64,000 bases of DNA from an uncultured Eubacteriales bacterium (GCA_900315605.1 OMZU01000024.1:18849-82848), one strand, 5' to 3'. Shown: positions 27,257 to 38,075, counted from the first letter of the stretch. Translations and numbers: made by a program. The notes: a model not told the origin generated them from the letters alone.

Positions 27257-27485
27257 CAATGGACAATTGACAATTAATGTCGGGCAGACAGAATTAATTT
27301 TTAAAAAAACTTTGTTCCCGACTGTATCACTATTGAGATAATTCTGTTTATATAGCATTTAACTATAGTTAATTAATATAGAAAAAAATAAATCAATATT
27401 TATACAGTCGGGAATAAACGCATTTTCCAAGCAGATTTTTCTTCCCGACCAAAATTGTCAATTGTCAATTGTCCATTGTCAATTG
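27241..27485. repeat. Large imperfect inverted repeat with CAATTGACAA-type arms
   Basis: The left arm (27,242-27,284) and right arm (27,444-27,485) consist of reiterated GACAATTGACAATGG-like words in opposite orientation, each ending in GTCGGG/CCCGAC. Inside, TTCCCGACTGTAT near 27,316 and ATACAGTCGGGAA near 27,403 form a second, perfect 13-bp inverted pair. There is no coding capacity. It fills the whole remB to zinc-ribbon gene gap. Confidence 0.75.
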
Positions 27486-27500
27486 AAAAGAGAGGTATAT

Positions 27501-28247
27501 ATGAAGGGAAAAAGATGTCCTTATTGCGGCAAAAGGGTCTCGTATGCTTCTGCATACGGCAGCAGAAGAAAGGCTGAATATGTGTGTGAAAGGTGCGGAA
27601 AGGAAAGCCGCGTCGTAATCAACAAGATCGTAATACTTGTTTTTTTGATTTTCTTTTTGATAGCTGCCGGAATAATGGCGGCGGCAATATTCACCAACAA
27701 TTCCTATAATCCCATATTCATATTGTTAGTTGCGATCCCGCTGTTGATTTTTCTTTTTATCAGTCCGAAATTTGTCAGCTTTGAACCGCTGAAAAAATAT
27801 AAAAAATCAATGGAAGCCAGAAAAGCCGGGATCGAATATTCAGATAATCTTATGATGTCGGATTTTGAGCCGGAACCCTCGGGAATCAGCAGCCAGGGAA
27901 TCGAAAACAGCGGACAGTTCAATATCAACAGCGACGTATTTAACAAAATAAAAGCGGAGCGAACTGCCGCCAGAGAAAAAATAAATATGGATTCACCCGA
28001 AACCGACAGCGAAAGGTTTAAAAAAATTCAGGAAGAAGCCGAAGAAAGCTATGTTCACATAATCAAGGACGTCAGCGAGGATCATTCAAATTCCGACGCT
28101 CCTCTGAAAAAGATCCATTCCGAGGGCACTCCCTACAGAGGCAGACATTATATTGAAGAAGAGCCGGAGGAGGACGTTAAGGAATACAAAAAACCTTCTC
28201 AGCCAAAGAACGGAACAGGAAAATATACGGCGAACCGTAAGTTTTAA
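27501..28247 (+). CDS. Hypothetical zinc-ribbon membrane protein
   Basis: The 248-residue protein begins with a zinc ribbon, Cys6-x2-Cys9 and Cys29-x2-Cys32 (RCPYCGKR and VCERCGKE). Two membrane segments follow at about residues 40-65 and 72-92, then a long hydrophilic acidic/basic tail (residues 105-248) that is probably disordered. GAGAGG precedes the ATG. Its position just before gyrB suggests co-transcription, but no function is recognised. Similar zinc-ribbon/TM proteins occur at this locus in other Clostridia only as far as I recall, so I leave it unnamed. Confidence 0.75.
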   Translation: MKGKRCPYCGKRVSYASAYGSRRKAEYVCERCGKESRVVINKIVILVFLIFFLIAAGIMAAAIFTNNSYNPIFILLVAIPLLIFLFISPKFVSFEPLKKYKKSMEARKAGIEYSDNLMMSDFEPEPSGISSQGIENSGQFNINSDVFNKIKAERTAAREKINMDSPETDSERFKKIQEEAEESYVHIIKDVSEDHSNSDAPLKKIHSEGTPYRGRHYIEEEPEEDVKEYKKPSQPKNGTGKYTANRKF

Positions 28248-28300
28248 CTGACAACGGAAAATTAAAAAACATCTGCATCTTTGAACAGAGATGCCCATAA

Positions 28301-30350
<2,050 letters not shown>

Positions 30351-30431
30351 GTTCTATGATTCTTTCAAAAAACGTTATTATAATATGAAGGCATTTTTCG
30401 GGCAATTAACGTTTGATTTTCAAATTAAAGT

Positions 30432-30469
30432 TTCTACTCGAATTAAAAGATTCTACTCGAATTAAAAGT
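30432..30469. repeat. 19-bp tandem duplication upstream of the thioesterase gene
   Basis: TTCTACTCGAATTAAAAG occurs twice back to back (30,432-30,450 and 30,451-30,469), preceded by a partial copy. It lies immediately before the ribosome-binding site region. Confidence 0.75.
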
Positions 30470-30498
30470 TTTTGACCGAAAAAAACAGAGGTGTATCC

Positions 30499-30942
30499 AT
30501 GCATTCCAGAAGCTATATAACCGTCCGTTATGCGGAAACAGACAGAATGTGTATCGCTCACCACTCAAACTATCCGGTATGGTACGAGGTGGGCAGAACT
30601 GATTTTATAAAGATGTTCGGCATAACCTATTCCGATATAGAAGCGTCGGGTATCCTAATGCCTTTGATCAACCTGACATGCCATTTTGGGCTTCCCGCGC
30701 TGTATGAGGACAACCTTATCATCCGCACCTGGTGCATAAATATGTCTGCGGCAAGAATTGAATTTACATATTCAGTCAAGCGCAAGGAGCCGGACGGCAC
30801 CGAAACCGAGCTTGGCTACGGCACAACAGAACACGCCTTTGTTGACTCAAAAACCTTTAAACCGTGTAACATAAAAAAGCGTATGCCGCAGTTTTATGAG
30901 ATGATCAACAAGAATATTAAGGGCACCTCTAAAAATTCATAG
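30499..30942 (+). CDS. Acyl-CoA thioesterase, hot-dog fold (YbgC/4HBT family)
   Basis: This 147-residue protein has the hot-dog thioesterase pattern YAETDRMCIAHHSNYPVWYEVGR, with the catalytic-type Asp and the H-x-NY helix, followed by INLTCHFGLPALYEDNLIIRTW. Such enzymes hydrolyse acyl-CoA or acyl-ACP thioesters. GAGGTG five bases before the ATG at 30,499 fixes the start. The last six residues (GTSKNS) and the stop codon are encoded by a copy of a dispersed repeat, so the native C-terminus has been replaced. Confidence 0.88.
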   Translation: MHSRSYITVRYAETDRMCIAHHSNYPVWYEVGRTDFIKMFGITYSDIEASGILMPLINLTCHFGLPALYEDNLIIRTWCINMSAARIEFTYSVKRKEPDGTETELGYGTTEHAFVDSKTFKPCNIKKRMPQFYEMINKNIKGTSKNS

Positions 30943-30955
30943 CTAACCATAAGAC
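30917..30955 (-). repeat. Terminal fragment of the 44,326-type element, overlapping a coding end
   Basis: TTAAGGGCACCTCTAAAAAT and the following TCATAGCT are identical to the right end (complementary strand) of the complete element at 44,326-44,460. After that the match fades (ACCATAAG versus GCCCATAG). It supplies the last codons and TAG stop of the thioesterase gene. Confidence 0.75.
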
Positions 30956-31008
30956 TTTAATTTTGTGAAATTAATTGAATACGAAAGAAATCGAAAGGTA
31001 GAATACAG

Positions 31009-33561
31009 ATGGACGAACAGCAGACGAACGAAATGAACGAAACAACCGAAAAAAGAATAATAGACGTTGATTTGCGCGACGAAATGCGCCAGAGCTTTTT
31101 GGATTATTCCATGAGCGTAATTGTTGCCAGAGCTCTGCCCGACGTGCGCGACGGACTAAAGCCCGTTCACAGACGTATTCTATATACAATGTATGAGCGC
31201 GGTCTTGAGCCTTCAAAGCCATATCACAAATGCGCCGACACAGTCGGTTCTGTTCTGGGTGCATATCATCCTCACGGCGACGCTTCTGTTTACGACGCAA
31301 TGGTGCGTCTTGCCCAGGATTTCTCAATGCGCTATATGCTGGTTGACGGTCACGGAAACTTTGGTTCGGTTGACGGCGATCCGCCTGCGGCATACAGATA
31401 CACCGAGGCGCGAATGAGCAAAATCTCAATGGATATGCTCACGGATATCAACAAGGATACCGTTGATTTTGTGCCGAACTACGACGACAGACTCAAAGAG
31501 CCTGTGGTGCTTCCCAGCCGCTTTCCAAACCTTTTGGTCAACGGTTCAAGCGGTATCGCGGTCGGAATGGCAACCGAGATCCCTCCGCACAACCTGGGCG
31601 AGACGATCGACGCGGTCTGCGCGCTGATCGACAATCCCGACGCCGAGGTCGCCGAGCTTATGGATTATATTCCGGGTCCGGATTTTCCGACAGGCGGAAT
31701 AATCATGGGCAGAAGCGGGATCCGCGCCGCCTATGCCACAGGCAAGGGAAAAATCACCGTTCGCGCCAAAACCGAGATCATTGAAGGCAAAAACGGAAGA
31801 TTTAAAATTATCGTTACCGAGTTGCCCTACAAGGTAAACAAGGCGAGACTGATTGAAAATATCGCAAACCTTGTCAAGGACAAGAGGCTGGAGGGTATCT
31901 CAAATATCGAAGATCACTCCGACAGGATCGGTATGCACATCGAAATAGACGTAAAGCGCGACGCTTCACCGCAGATCGTGCTTAATCAGCTTTTCTCATA
32001 CACTCAGCTGCAAACCACCTTCGGCGCGATTTTGCTGGCAATTGTTGACGGCCAGCCAAAAATCCTCACGCTCAAGGATATGCTTCAATGCTATATTGAG
32101 TTCCAAGAGGACGTGATCCGCCGCAGAACAGAATTCGACCTCAAAAAAGCGCGCGACAGAGAGCACATCCTCGAAGGCTTGAAAATCGCGATCGACTTTA
32201 TCGACGAGGTTATCGCGATCATCCGTCACAGCAAGGATCTGCCCGGTGCGCGTGCCGCACTCATGGAAAGATTCGGGCTTGACGAGGTTCAGGCGCAGGC
32301 GATCGTGCAAATGCGTCTCGGACAGCTCACCAATATGGAACGCGCCAAAATCGAAGAAGAAATCGCAGAGCTGCGCGAAAAAATCAAGAATTTCCTCGAA
32401 ATCCTCGCAAGCGAGACCCGCAAGCTTGAAATCGTCAAGGAAGAGCTTATCGAGCTGCGCAACAAATACGCCGATCCCAGAAGAACCGAAATCTGTTCGA
32501 TCAGCGGAGAGGTTGACATCGAAGATCTTATTCCGCAGGAGGAATGTGTGCTCACGCTCACTCAGTTCGGCTATGTAAAGAGACTTTCGGTTGATACCTA
32601 CAAGACCCAGCGCAGGGGCGGCAGGGGAGTTTCCGGAATGTCGCGCCGCGAAGAGGACGTTGCTACCGAGATGTTCATAATCAACTCGCACGACTACGTT
32701 CTGTTCTTTACTGACAAGGGCAAGGTTTACCGCCTGAAATGCTACGAGGTTCCCGAGGGCAGCCGTCAGTCAAAGGGCATCAACATTGCAAATCTGCTTC
32801 CGATCGAGCCCGACGAAAAGGTGACCTCAATGATCCGCGTGCCTGAGTTTGATGAGGACAAATATCTTATTATGGTCACACGCAAGGGAATCATCAAGCG
32901 TATCTCGCTCAACGCCTACAACACTGCGCGCAAGGGCGGACTTATCGCGCTTGAGCTCAACGAAGGCGACGAGCTTGCCTGGGTAAGAATGACTGACGGA
33001 ACAAAGCAGGTTATCGTTGCCACCAAAAAGGGCTATGCGATCCGCTTTAACGAAACAGACGTTCGTCCCATGGGAAGGCTTGCCCGCGGCGTAAAGGCAC
33101 TCTCGCTCAAGGACGACGATCAGGTTGTCGGCATGAGCGTTGTGCGCGAGGGCGGACTGGTGCTCACAGTTTCCGAGACCGGCTATGGAAGGCTTTCTCA
33201 GCCCGACGATTATCGGATCCAGACCCGCGGCGGCAAGGGCTTGATAAACTATCATGTTGAAAAATTCGGCGACGTTGCGGCAATCAAGGTCGTTGATCTC
33301 GACGACGATGTTATCATTATTTCGCAGGACGGAATCATCATCAGGATCGCGGCAGAGTCGATCAGACTTTGTTCTCGTCCGTCAAAGGGCGTTACCGTGA
33401 TGAAGGTCAGCGAGGGCGACAAGGTTGTAACTCTCGCGCGTGCTCCGCATGAGGAGGACGAGGATATTCCCGGAGAAGCCGAGGAAAACCCCGACGATAA
33501 CTCAACGGAAAACACACCGAATGATCCCGAAATAATCACAGAAGACAAGGAAGAAAACTAA
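31009..33561 (+). CDS. gyrA: DNA gyrase subunit A
   Basis: GyrA is the DNA cleavage and wrapping subunit. The N-terminal breakage domain contains [21 protein letters not shown], the GAYHPHGD region and the catalytic Tyr in YRYTEARM. The C-terminal beta-pinwheel begins with the gyrase-specific GyrA box QRRGGRG (near residue 530), which distinguishes it from ParC. Length is 850 residues including an acidic tail. AAAGGTAG precedes the ATG. A thioesterase gene is inserted between gyrB and gyrA. Confidence 0.97.
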   Translation: MDEQQTNEMNETTEKRIIDVDLRDEMRQSFLDYSMSVIVARALPDVRDGLKPVHRRILYTMYERGLEPSKPYHKCADTVGSVLGAYHPHGDASVYDAMVRLAQDFSMRYMLVDGHGNFGSVDGDPPAAYRYTEARMSKISMDMLTDINKDTVDFVPNYDDRLKEPVVLPSRFPNLLVNGSSGIAVGMATEIPPHNLGETIDAVCALIDNPDAEVAELMDYIPGPDFPTGGIIMGRSGIRAAYATGKGKITVRAKTEIIEGKNGRFKIIVTELPYKVNKARLIENIANLVKDKRLEGISNIEDHSDRIGMHIEIDVKRDASPQIVLNQLFSYTQLQTTFGAILLAIVDGQPKILTLKDMLQCYIEFQEDVIRRRTEFDLKKARDREHILEGLKIAIDFIDEVIAIIRHSKDLPGARAALMERFGLDEVQAQAIVQMRLGQLTNMERAKIEEEIAELREKIKNFLEILASETRKLEIVKEELIELRNKYADPRRTEICSISGEVDIEDLIPQEECVLTLTQFGYVKRLSVDTYKTQRRGGRGVSGMSRREEDVATEMFIINSHDYVLFFTDKGKVYRLKCYEVPEGSRQSKGINIANLLPIEPDEKVTSMIRVPEFDEDKYLIMVTRKGIIKRISLNAYNTARKGGLIALELNEGDELAWVRMTDGTKQVIVATKKGYAIRFNETDVRPMGRLARGVKALSLKDDDQVVGMSVVREGGLVLTVSETGYGRLSQPDDYRIQTRGGKGLINYHVEKFGDVAAIKVVDLDDDVIIISQDGIIIRIAAESIRLCSRPSKGVTVMKVSEGDKVVTLARAPHEEDEDIPGEAEENPDDNSTENTPNDPEIITEDKEEN

Positions 33562-33565
33562 TCAT

Positions 33566-33590
33566 ATGGGCGCACCCGGAGTGCGCCCAT
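33566..33590 (+). terminator. Hairpin after gyrA
   Basis: ATGGGCGCA pairs perfectly with TGCGCCCAT around CCCGGAG, five bases after the gyrA stop. There is no T-run, so termination efficiency is uncertain. Confidence 0.5.
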
Positions 33591-33621
33591 TGCAGTATTA
33601 TATTATAATTATATTGATTCT

Positions 33622-34416
33622 ATGAAAAAGTTATTTTTATCAAACAAGAAATCACCTAACAACGCAGCTGAACGCAGTTTTGGTTATCAGCGCAGTTTGC
33701 ATAGGCAGGCTAAATTGTCCGCCGGCATATTTTTATCTTTGATCGCAGCAATAATAATGGTATTGTCTGCATGTTCAAAGGAGAGCAAGCCGCTGAAAAT
33801 CGACAATCCAAATTCCTCAACGAATGATGAGATCCTGCCGGCATTCAACGAAAATTCAGTTGAATCCAGTCCGAACGTAAACGGAATGAGATTCACGATG
33901 ACGATTGATGATTTCACCGATAGCTACAACGAATTCAAGCGCGAAAAGGGAGAGCAAGACCTGATTTCCAAAGACAAATGGAAGCAAAAAGACGGTGTTA
34001 CGCGCGACAACAACGGCGTTGAGATAAAATACTTTTACTACGACGATGATGAAGTGAACTTTACAGCAACCGTAGAAGCGGACAGCGGAAAGCTGCTCAA
34101 CATCGGCTGCGGCACAACCATGAGCACCTTCATGTCTCAGGACGAAAACGGAAACAACAGCGACAGGATCCTATATAAGGCGGCTGTTATGGCAAAAACC
34201 GTTTGCCGTTTTCCGACAGGCAGCGAAGGAGTTATGCAGGACATTTTCTACCGCATAACCACCGAAAACATCGACTCAATGTGGTACCAGGGTTTCATCT
34301 TTTCCCTCAGCACCCAAGAGGATAAATCCGACCCAAAAAGCAATGTGATGCTGTTCCGCGTATTTCCGATCTCCGAAACCCTAAAAGAAGAATGGAACCC
34401 CCAAGAATATTTTTAG
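33622..34416 (+). CDS. Hypothetical secreted lipoprotein
   Basis: The 264-residue protein has an unusually long basic N-region (about 30 residues), a hydrophobic segment GIFLSLIAAIIMVLS and the lipobox LSAC with Cys51, so it should be a lipoprotein processed by Lgt (encoded at 9.5 kb). The mature part starts Ser/Asn-rich, then has FTMTIDDFTDSYNEF and a mixed alpha/beta domain with no motif I recognise. The ribosome-binding site is weak. The function is unknown. Confidence 0.75.
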   Translation: MKKLFLSNKKSPNNAAERSFGYQRSLHRQAKLSAGIFLSLIAAIIMVLSACSKESKPLKIDNPNSSTNDEILPAFNENSVESSPNVNGMRFTMTIDDFTDSYNEFKREKGEQDLISKDKWKQKDGVTRDNNGVEIKYFYYDDDEVNFTATVEADSGKLLNIGCGTTMSTFMSQDENGNNSDRILYKAAVMAKTVCRFPTGSEGVMQDIFYRITTENIDSMWYQGFIFSLSTQEDKSDPKSNVMLFRVFPISETLKEEWNPQEYF

Positions 34417-34450
34417 TCCGGGCAGCCTATATTAATGAAGAATATGACGG

Positions 34451-34479
34451 TTGACATATTCCTTTTGAAATAGTAAAAT
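34451..34479 (+). promoter_or_regulatory. Promoter of mgtE with a long leader
   Basis: TTGACA, 17 nt, TAAAAT. The next recognised gene starts about 260 nt beyond the expected transcript start. Confidence 0.85.
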
Positions 34480-34485
34480 AAAAGT

Positions 34486-34746
34486 ACGGAATGATCCGAA
34501 TTTAAAACAAAGTGAGGCGAGATGAATGGACGCGGAAAACAGCAGCGGCACCGGAGGGCGAAGTATTGCGCGTTCTTTCGTCGCGCAGTAATAAGGCAAA
34601 TCCGCATAATTCATTATTACCTTAATATCTGTAATGGATTTGCCGCTCAAACATAGAACAGAAAAAATCGTTTTGCTTTAACGGTTTTATATTTTTCTGT
34701 TTGCGGTGCCTTCTACGTATATTTATTTTTTGTAGGAGGTATTTTT
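34486..34746 (+). promoter_or_regulatory. Long structured 5' leader of mgtE
   Basis: The leader has at least three potential stems: TGCGCG/CGCGCA near 34,566-34,586, GGCAAATCC (34,595-34,603) with GGATTTGCC (34,636-34,644), and AACAGAAAA/TTTTCTGTT with a nested AAAATCGTT/AACGGTTTT stem ending in a T-rich stretch about 45 nt before the mgtE start. Mg2+ transporters are often controlled by M-box riboswitches, but I do not recognise the M-box consensus here. The middle stem resembles the ends of the TTAA repeat family. Confidence 0.5.
34522..34656 (+). CDS. Possible 44-residue Arg-rich leader peptide
   Basis: An ATG with GTGAGG just upstream opens a frame encoding MNGRGKQQRHRRAKYCAFFR and then 24 more residues, ending at TAG. 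It has about ten basic residues in the first 28. The frame spans the stem at 34,595-34,644, so translation would disrupt it. No family is recognised. It may equally be a chance frame in a structured leader. Confidence 0.25.
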   Translation: MNGRGKQQRHRRAKYCAFFRRAVIRQIRIIHYYLNICNGFAAQT

Positions 34747-36129
34747 ATGGAAAAAACCAACACCGTCTCATTGTTTGAGACGATAGCAACGCTTTTGGAA
34801 AAAAAGCGTTATTCAACCCTCAGAGATATCCTGACAACAATGAACCCAGTTGATATTGCGACTGCGTTCGAGGAGATCGGAAGCGAAAAATGCGCTCTGC
34901 TCTTCAGGCTTTTGCCCAAGGAGCTGGCTGCCGATACCTTTGTTGAAATGGATGAGGACACCCAGGAGTTGCTCATTCACGGCTTCTCCGACACAGAGCT
35001 AAAAGAAATCATCGGCGAGCTCTACGTTGACGACGCGGTTGATATCATCGAAGAAATGCCGGCAAATGTTGTAAAGCGTATTTTGCAGCAAGCTGACCCT
35101 CAGACGCGCCGTGAAATCAACGAGATCCTCAAATACCCCGAGGACAGCGCGGGATCAATTATGACGACCGAGTGCGTTATTTTGAGACCTAAGATGACTG
35201 TTGAGGAAGCAATAAAAAGGATCCGCCGCACGGGTATTGACAAAGAAACTATCAACACCTGTTATGTAGCAGACAACTCAGCCAAGCTTATCGGAATAAT
35301 CACGATCCGAAGCTTGCTTCTTGCTGAGGATGACGAGCTTATCGAAAATATTATGGAGACCAACGTGATCTCTGTAAACACGCTCGACGACCAGGAAGAG
35401 GTTGCGCAGATATTCAACAAGTATAATTTTCTTGCACTCCCTGTTGTTGACAAAGAAAACCGTATCGTAGGTATTGTAACGGTAGACGACGCTATCGACG
35501 TAATGGAAGAAGAGGTAACTGAGGATATCCAAAAAATGGCGGCTATCACCCCGACCGCGGACAAGCCCTATGACAAGGTCGGCGTATTTGAAACCTTTTT
35601 CAGCCGTATTCCCTGGCTTTTGATACTTATGATCTCGGCAACGTTCACCGGAATGATAATAACGGGCTTTGAGTCCGCTCTGGCAGGCTCTCTGGTGCTC
35701 TCATCATTTATTCCGATGCTGATGGATACAGGCGGTAACTCAGGCTCACAGGCAAGCGTAACCATAATCCGTGCCCTCTCGCTCGGTGAGATCGAGTTCA
35801 AGGATATTTTCAAGGTAATCTTCAAGGAATGTCGAGTTTCACTGCTTTGCGGTGCAGCACTTGCTATTGCAAACTTTGCAAAGATCATGCTGTTTGACCG
35901 CCTGCTTTTGGGAAACACATCAATAAGCATAACCATAGCAATAGTTGTTTGTCTCACGATCGTTGTCACGGTGTTCATAGCAAAGCTTGTGGGCTGCACC
36001 TTGCCCCTGTTTGCAAAGAAAATCGGCTTTGACCCTGCGGTCATGGCTTCTCCGTTCATTACAACCATCGTGGACGCGATTTCACTATTTGTATATTTCC
36101 AAATCGCAACAGCTTTACTAAAGCTTTAA
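34747..36129 (+). CDS. mgtE: Magnesium transporter MgtE
   Basis: MgtE is a Mg2+-gated Mg2+ channel of the plasma membrane. Residues 1-130 form the superhelical N domain (LLPKELAADTFVEMD). Tandem CBS domains follow at about 140-255 (GIITIRSLLLA, VGIVTVDDAIDVMEEE). The C-terminal pore domain has five membrane segments, with MDTGGNSGSQASVTIIRALSLGEI marking the family. Length is 460 residues. GGAGG precedes the ATG. It has its own promoter and long leader. Confidence 0.96.
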   Translation: MEKTNTVSLFETIATLLEKKRYSTLRDILTTMNPVDIATAFEEIGSEKCALLFRLLPKELAADTFVEMDEDTQELLIHGFSDTELKEIIGELYVDDAVDIIEEMPANVVKRILQQADPQTRREINEILKYPEDSAGSIMTTECVILRPKMTVEEAIKRIRRTGIDKETINTCYVADNSAKLIGIITIRSLLLAEDDELIENIMETNVISVNTLDDQEEVAQIFNKYNFLALPVVDKENRIVGIVTVDDAIDVMEEEVTEDIQKMAAITPTADKPYDKVGVFETFFSRIPWLLILMISATFTGMIITGFESALAGSLVLSSFIPMLMDTGGNSGSQASVTIIRALSLGEIEFKDIFKVIFKECRVSLLCGAALAIANFAKIMLFDRLLLGNTSISITIAIVVCLTIVVTVFIAKLVGCTLPLFAKKIGFDPAVMASPFITTIVDAISLFVYFQIATALLKL

Positions 36130-36148
36130 GTGCTTGCGATTTGATCTA

Positions 36149-36269
36149 ATAAGGCTTGTTTAATAAATAAGAATGCTACTAAAACAGCGTTTTGAAAAAA
36201 TTTGTGTTGTTATTCTCACAATTTTTTAAAACCGCTCCGAGCATACGATATTTATTAAACAAGCCTTAT
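36149..36269. repeat. 121-bp element with perfect 21-bp inverted ends after mgtE
   Basis: Both ends read ATAAGGCTTGTTTAATAAAT inward (36,149-36,169 and, inverted, 36,249-36,269). A second pair of inner arms (ACAGCGGTTTTAAAAAATTG-like) makes the whole element foldable into one long hairpin. It begins 20 bp after the mgtE stop and may also terminate transcription. No second copy was seen in the window. Confidence 0.75.
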
Positions 36270-36335
36270 GCTTATGGCAACAACAGCAGAATTTCAAATT
36301 CACGTGTTAAGCTGTGTTAATTTTTAATTTTGCTA

Positions 36336-36364
36336 TTGACAAATATGGTATGGTATGTTAAAAT
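36336..36364 (+). promoter_or_regulatory. Promoter of the tRNA-Ser pair
   Basis: TTGACA, 17 nt, TAAAAT, 29 nt upstream of the first mature tRNA end. Confidence 0.85.
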
Positions 36365-36393
36365 AATCTAAGCTGAAACGCACAGCAATATAT

Positions 36394-36482
36394 GGAGAGA
36401 TGTCCGAGTGGTTTAAGGAGCTAGTCTTGAAAACTAGTGATCCCGCAAGGGACCAAGGGTTCGAATCCCTTTCTCTCCGCCA
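36394..36482 (+). tRNA. tRNA-Ser (anticodon UGA)
   Basis: An 89-nt class II cloverleaf. The acceptor stem GGAGAGA pairs with TCTCTCC, with discriminator G and an encoded CCA. The anticodon stem CTAGT/ACTAG encloses CTTGAAA, giving anticodon TGA. The long variable arm is GATCCCGCAAGGGACC and the T-loop GGTTCGAATCC. Confidence 0.95.
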
Positions 36483-36507
36483 TTTTCTTTTAGACACTTT
36501 GCCGCAC

Positions 36508-36597
36508 GGAGGATTACTCAAGTGGTGAAGAGGCTCCCCTGCTAAGGGAGTAGGTCGCTAACGCGGCGCGAGGGTTCAAATCCCTTGTCCTCCGCCA
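36508..36597 (+). tRNA. tRNA-Ser (anticodon GCU)
   Basis: A 90-nt class II cloverleaf with encoded CCA. Acceptor GGAGGAT pairs with GTCCTCC (one wobble). Anticodon stem CTCCC/GGGAG encloses CTGCTAA, giving anticodon GCT. The long variable arm is characteristic of tRNA-Ser. It lies 25 nt after the UGA tRNA and shares its promoter. Confidence 0.95.
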
Positions 36598-36602
36598 AAA
36601 AG

Positions 36603-36631
36603 TCCTGTCACTTTTGTGACAGGATTTTTGT
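36603..36631 (+). terminator. Terminator of the tRNA-Ser unit
   Basis: TCCTGTCAC pairs with GTGACAGGA around TTTT and is followed by TTTTTG. Confidence 0.92.
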
Positions 36632-36796
36632 TTTGCAAAATTTAAAAAAATTTTTAAAAAAATTGAAAAAACCATATTTTTTGTCATGGTTTTGTAATAG
36701 TGGGTCTGATATACTATAGTCACAGTCAAGGGAACAACACAAAAACCACTTAACTGCAAAACAAATTAAATTAAAAAACAAAAGGAGAAAACAATC

Positions 36797-37207
36797 ATGA
36801 AAAAGAACACAAAAGGAATCATCGGACTCACAGCAGGTATTTTATCATTCGCATCAATCGTTATGACATTCGTACCACTTTATCAGCTTGCAGGAACCTC
36901 AATCAAATTCTTGGGCGCAGCAAACGTTTACTTCGGCATAGCTGCCGGCGTACTCGCACTGATAGCAATTGTATTCGGCATAATGAGCCGAAAGGACGCC
37001 GACAAAAAGGGTCCGCGCAAGGCAGGCGTCATCATCGGAGCGTTCGCTTTGATTATCGCAATGTTCTCAACCGGAATCGCAGGTCTCGGTTCAATGATCA
37101 CAGACTACGCAAACCACGTTGAAGGCAACACAATTTCACAAATGAATTCAAAAACCCGCGAGCCTGTTGATAAAATGCTCTTAGAGTTGAAAGCCATGAA
37201 AAAATAA
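36797..37207 (+). CDS. Small DUF4190-like membrane protein
   Basis: The 136-residue protein has three membrane segments (residues 8-30, about 45-65 and 77-98). A charged loop, MSRKDADKKGPRKAG, lies between the second and third, and a hydrophilic C-terminal tail follows. The arrangement, with a Gly-rich third helix after a K/R/D loop, mirrors the protein at 10,347. AAAGGAG precedes the ATG. The codons are strikingly uniform (CGC/GCA/GTA/ATC-type), suggesting high expression. The function is unknown. Confidence 0.7.
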   Translation: MKKNTKGIIGLTAGILSFASIVMTFVPLYQLAGTSIKFLGAANVYFGIAAGVLALIAIVFGIMSRKDADKKGPRKAGVIIGAFALIIAMFSTGIAGLGSMITDYANHVEGNTISQMNSKTREPVDKMLLELKAMKK

Positions 37208-37285
37208 TTACATTATACTAAAATAACATTTCATAAAAAAGCCTTTCTTTCTTAACTTCCTTAATTTTCATAAAATCAAAAAAGC

Positions 37286-37330
37286 AAGCCGGCGTTGACA
37301 AACACTGTCAATGTCGGCTTCTTTATCTTT
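37286..37330 (+). terminator. Terminator after the small membrane protein gene
   Basis: AAGCCGGCGTTGACA pairs with TGTCAATGTCGGCTT (two G-U pairs) around AACAC and leads into CTTTATCTTTT. Confidence 0.88.
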
Positions 37331-37341
37331 TACAAAAATAT

Positions 37342-37442
37342 TTAAGGCAATACCGCATAATTCAGGTGTACGGATTGCTCAGTCAGATTTTTCGTCAGAA
37401 TGTTCAAATAATCAGTTCGCATACTGACGTATGGGGACTGAT
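37342..37442 (+). repeat. Truncated TTAA-family inverted-repeat element
   Basis: The left 100 bp of the complete element at 38,088 are present with scattered differences (TTAAGGCAATACCGCATAAT start, internal CATACTGACGTATGGGGACT). The right half, including the inverted end, is missing. It stops exactly at the stop codon of the GyrI-like gene. Confidence 0.8.
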
Positions 37443-38075
37443 TTAAGCTTTCCTTATAGGGTGTCTGATTATGGTTTTCAGCTTTTCGGGAGAAACCTTT
37501 CTTGCGTCGCTGAGATAGATTTCGTGATGCAGCCGGCTTTTTGTGATGTCAAGAGCATAACCCTGACTTTCCATATACTCGTGCATAAGTGCTTCGGTTT
37601 TCGGCTCGTCATCATATGCACCGATATGCATACACTGAACGCACAAGCCCTCATCATAGGTAAAAAATTCGACCTTTGAAAAATCAAGCTTCTTTTTCCT
37701 CATTGCCTCGTCAACAGCCCATTCAAGGTCAGCTCTTGTTACAAAATCGGGAAGCCTTATCATTGAGATCCACCTAAAGCTTTCTTTGTGAGCATAATCG
37801 ATTCCGCTCACTCCGTCCTGCCACCACAAGCCCTCAAGCGGAGGAACAACATAGTCAAAATAACCGTCGATCACGCGGCTGCCCTTTTTGCTCATTTTGA
37901 TCGTATAAGCGATCGAATACAGCAATTCTATCGACTGCTTGTATTCGCCGCCCTCCTCGTTGGGGTCGCCCTGTCCGCGAACGGCAATAAAATTCATGCT
38001 CGGAACAGTAACAATGCCGGGCTTGTTCTTAGGCATATAAAATTCCCTAAACTCTTTTTTGTAGTCAAAAGCCAT
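37443..38075 (-). CDS. GyrI-like small-molecule-binding domain protein
   Basis: The 210-residue soluble protein shows the pattern of stand-alone GyrI-like proteins: VPSMNFIAVRGQGDPNEEGG near residues 25-44, then EGLWWQDG and HEIYLSDARKVSPEKLKTIIRHPI at the C-terminus. GyrI-like domains bind small hydrophobic ligands, and some act as detoxifying hydrolases; the ligand here is unknown. GAGGTG precedes the ATG. The gene is bracketed by a truncated TTAA repeat (downstream) and a complete one (upstream). Confidence 0.85.
   Translation of the reverse strand: MAFDYKKEFREFYMPKNKPGIVTVPSMNFIAVRGQGDPNEEGGEYKQSIELLYSIAYTIKMSKKGSRVIDGYFDYVVPPLEGLWWQDGVSGIDYAHKESFRWISMIRLPDFVTRADLEWAVDEAMRKKKLDFSKVEFFTYDEGLCVQCMHIGAYDDEPKTEALMHEYMESQGYALDITKSRLHHEIYLSDARKVSPEKLKTIIRHPIRKA

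Noticed and set aside
34486-34746. M-box or other known riboswitch upstream of mgtE
   Set aside because: A GTGAGGC word occurs, but the longer conserved M-box segments cannot be matched, so I describe an unassigned leader instead.
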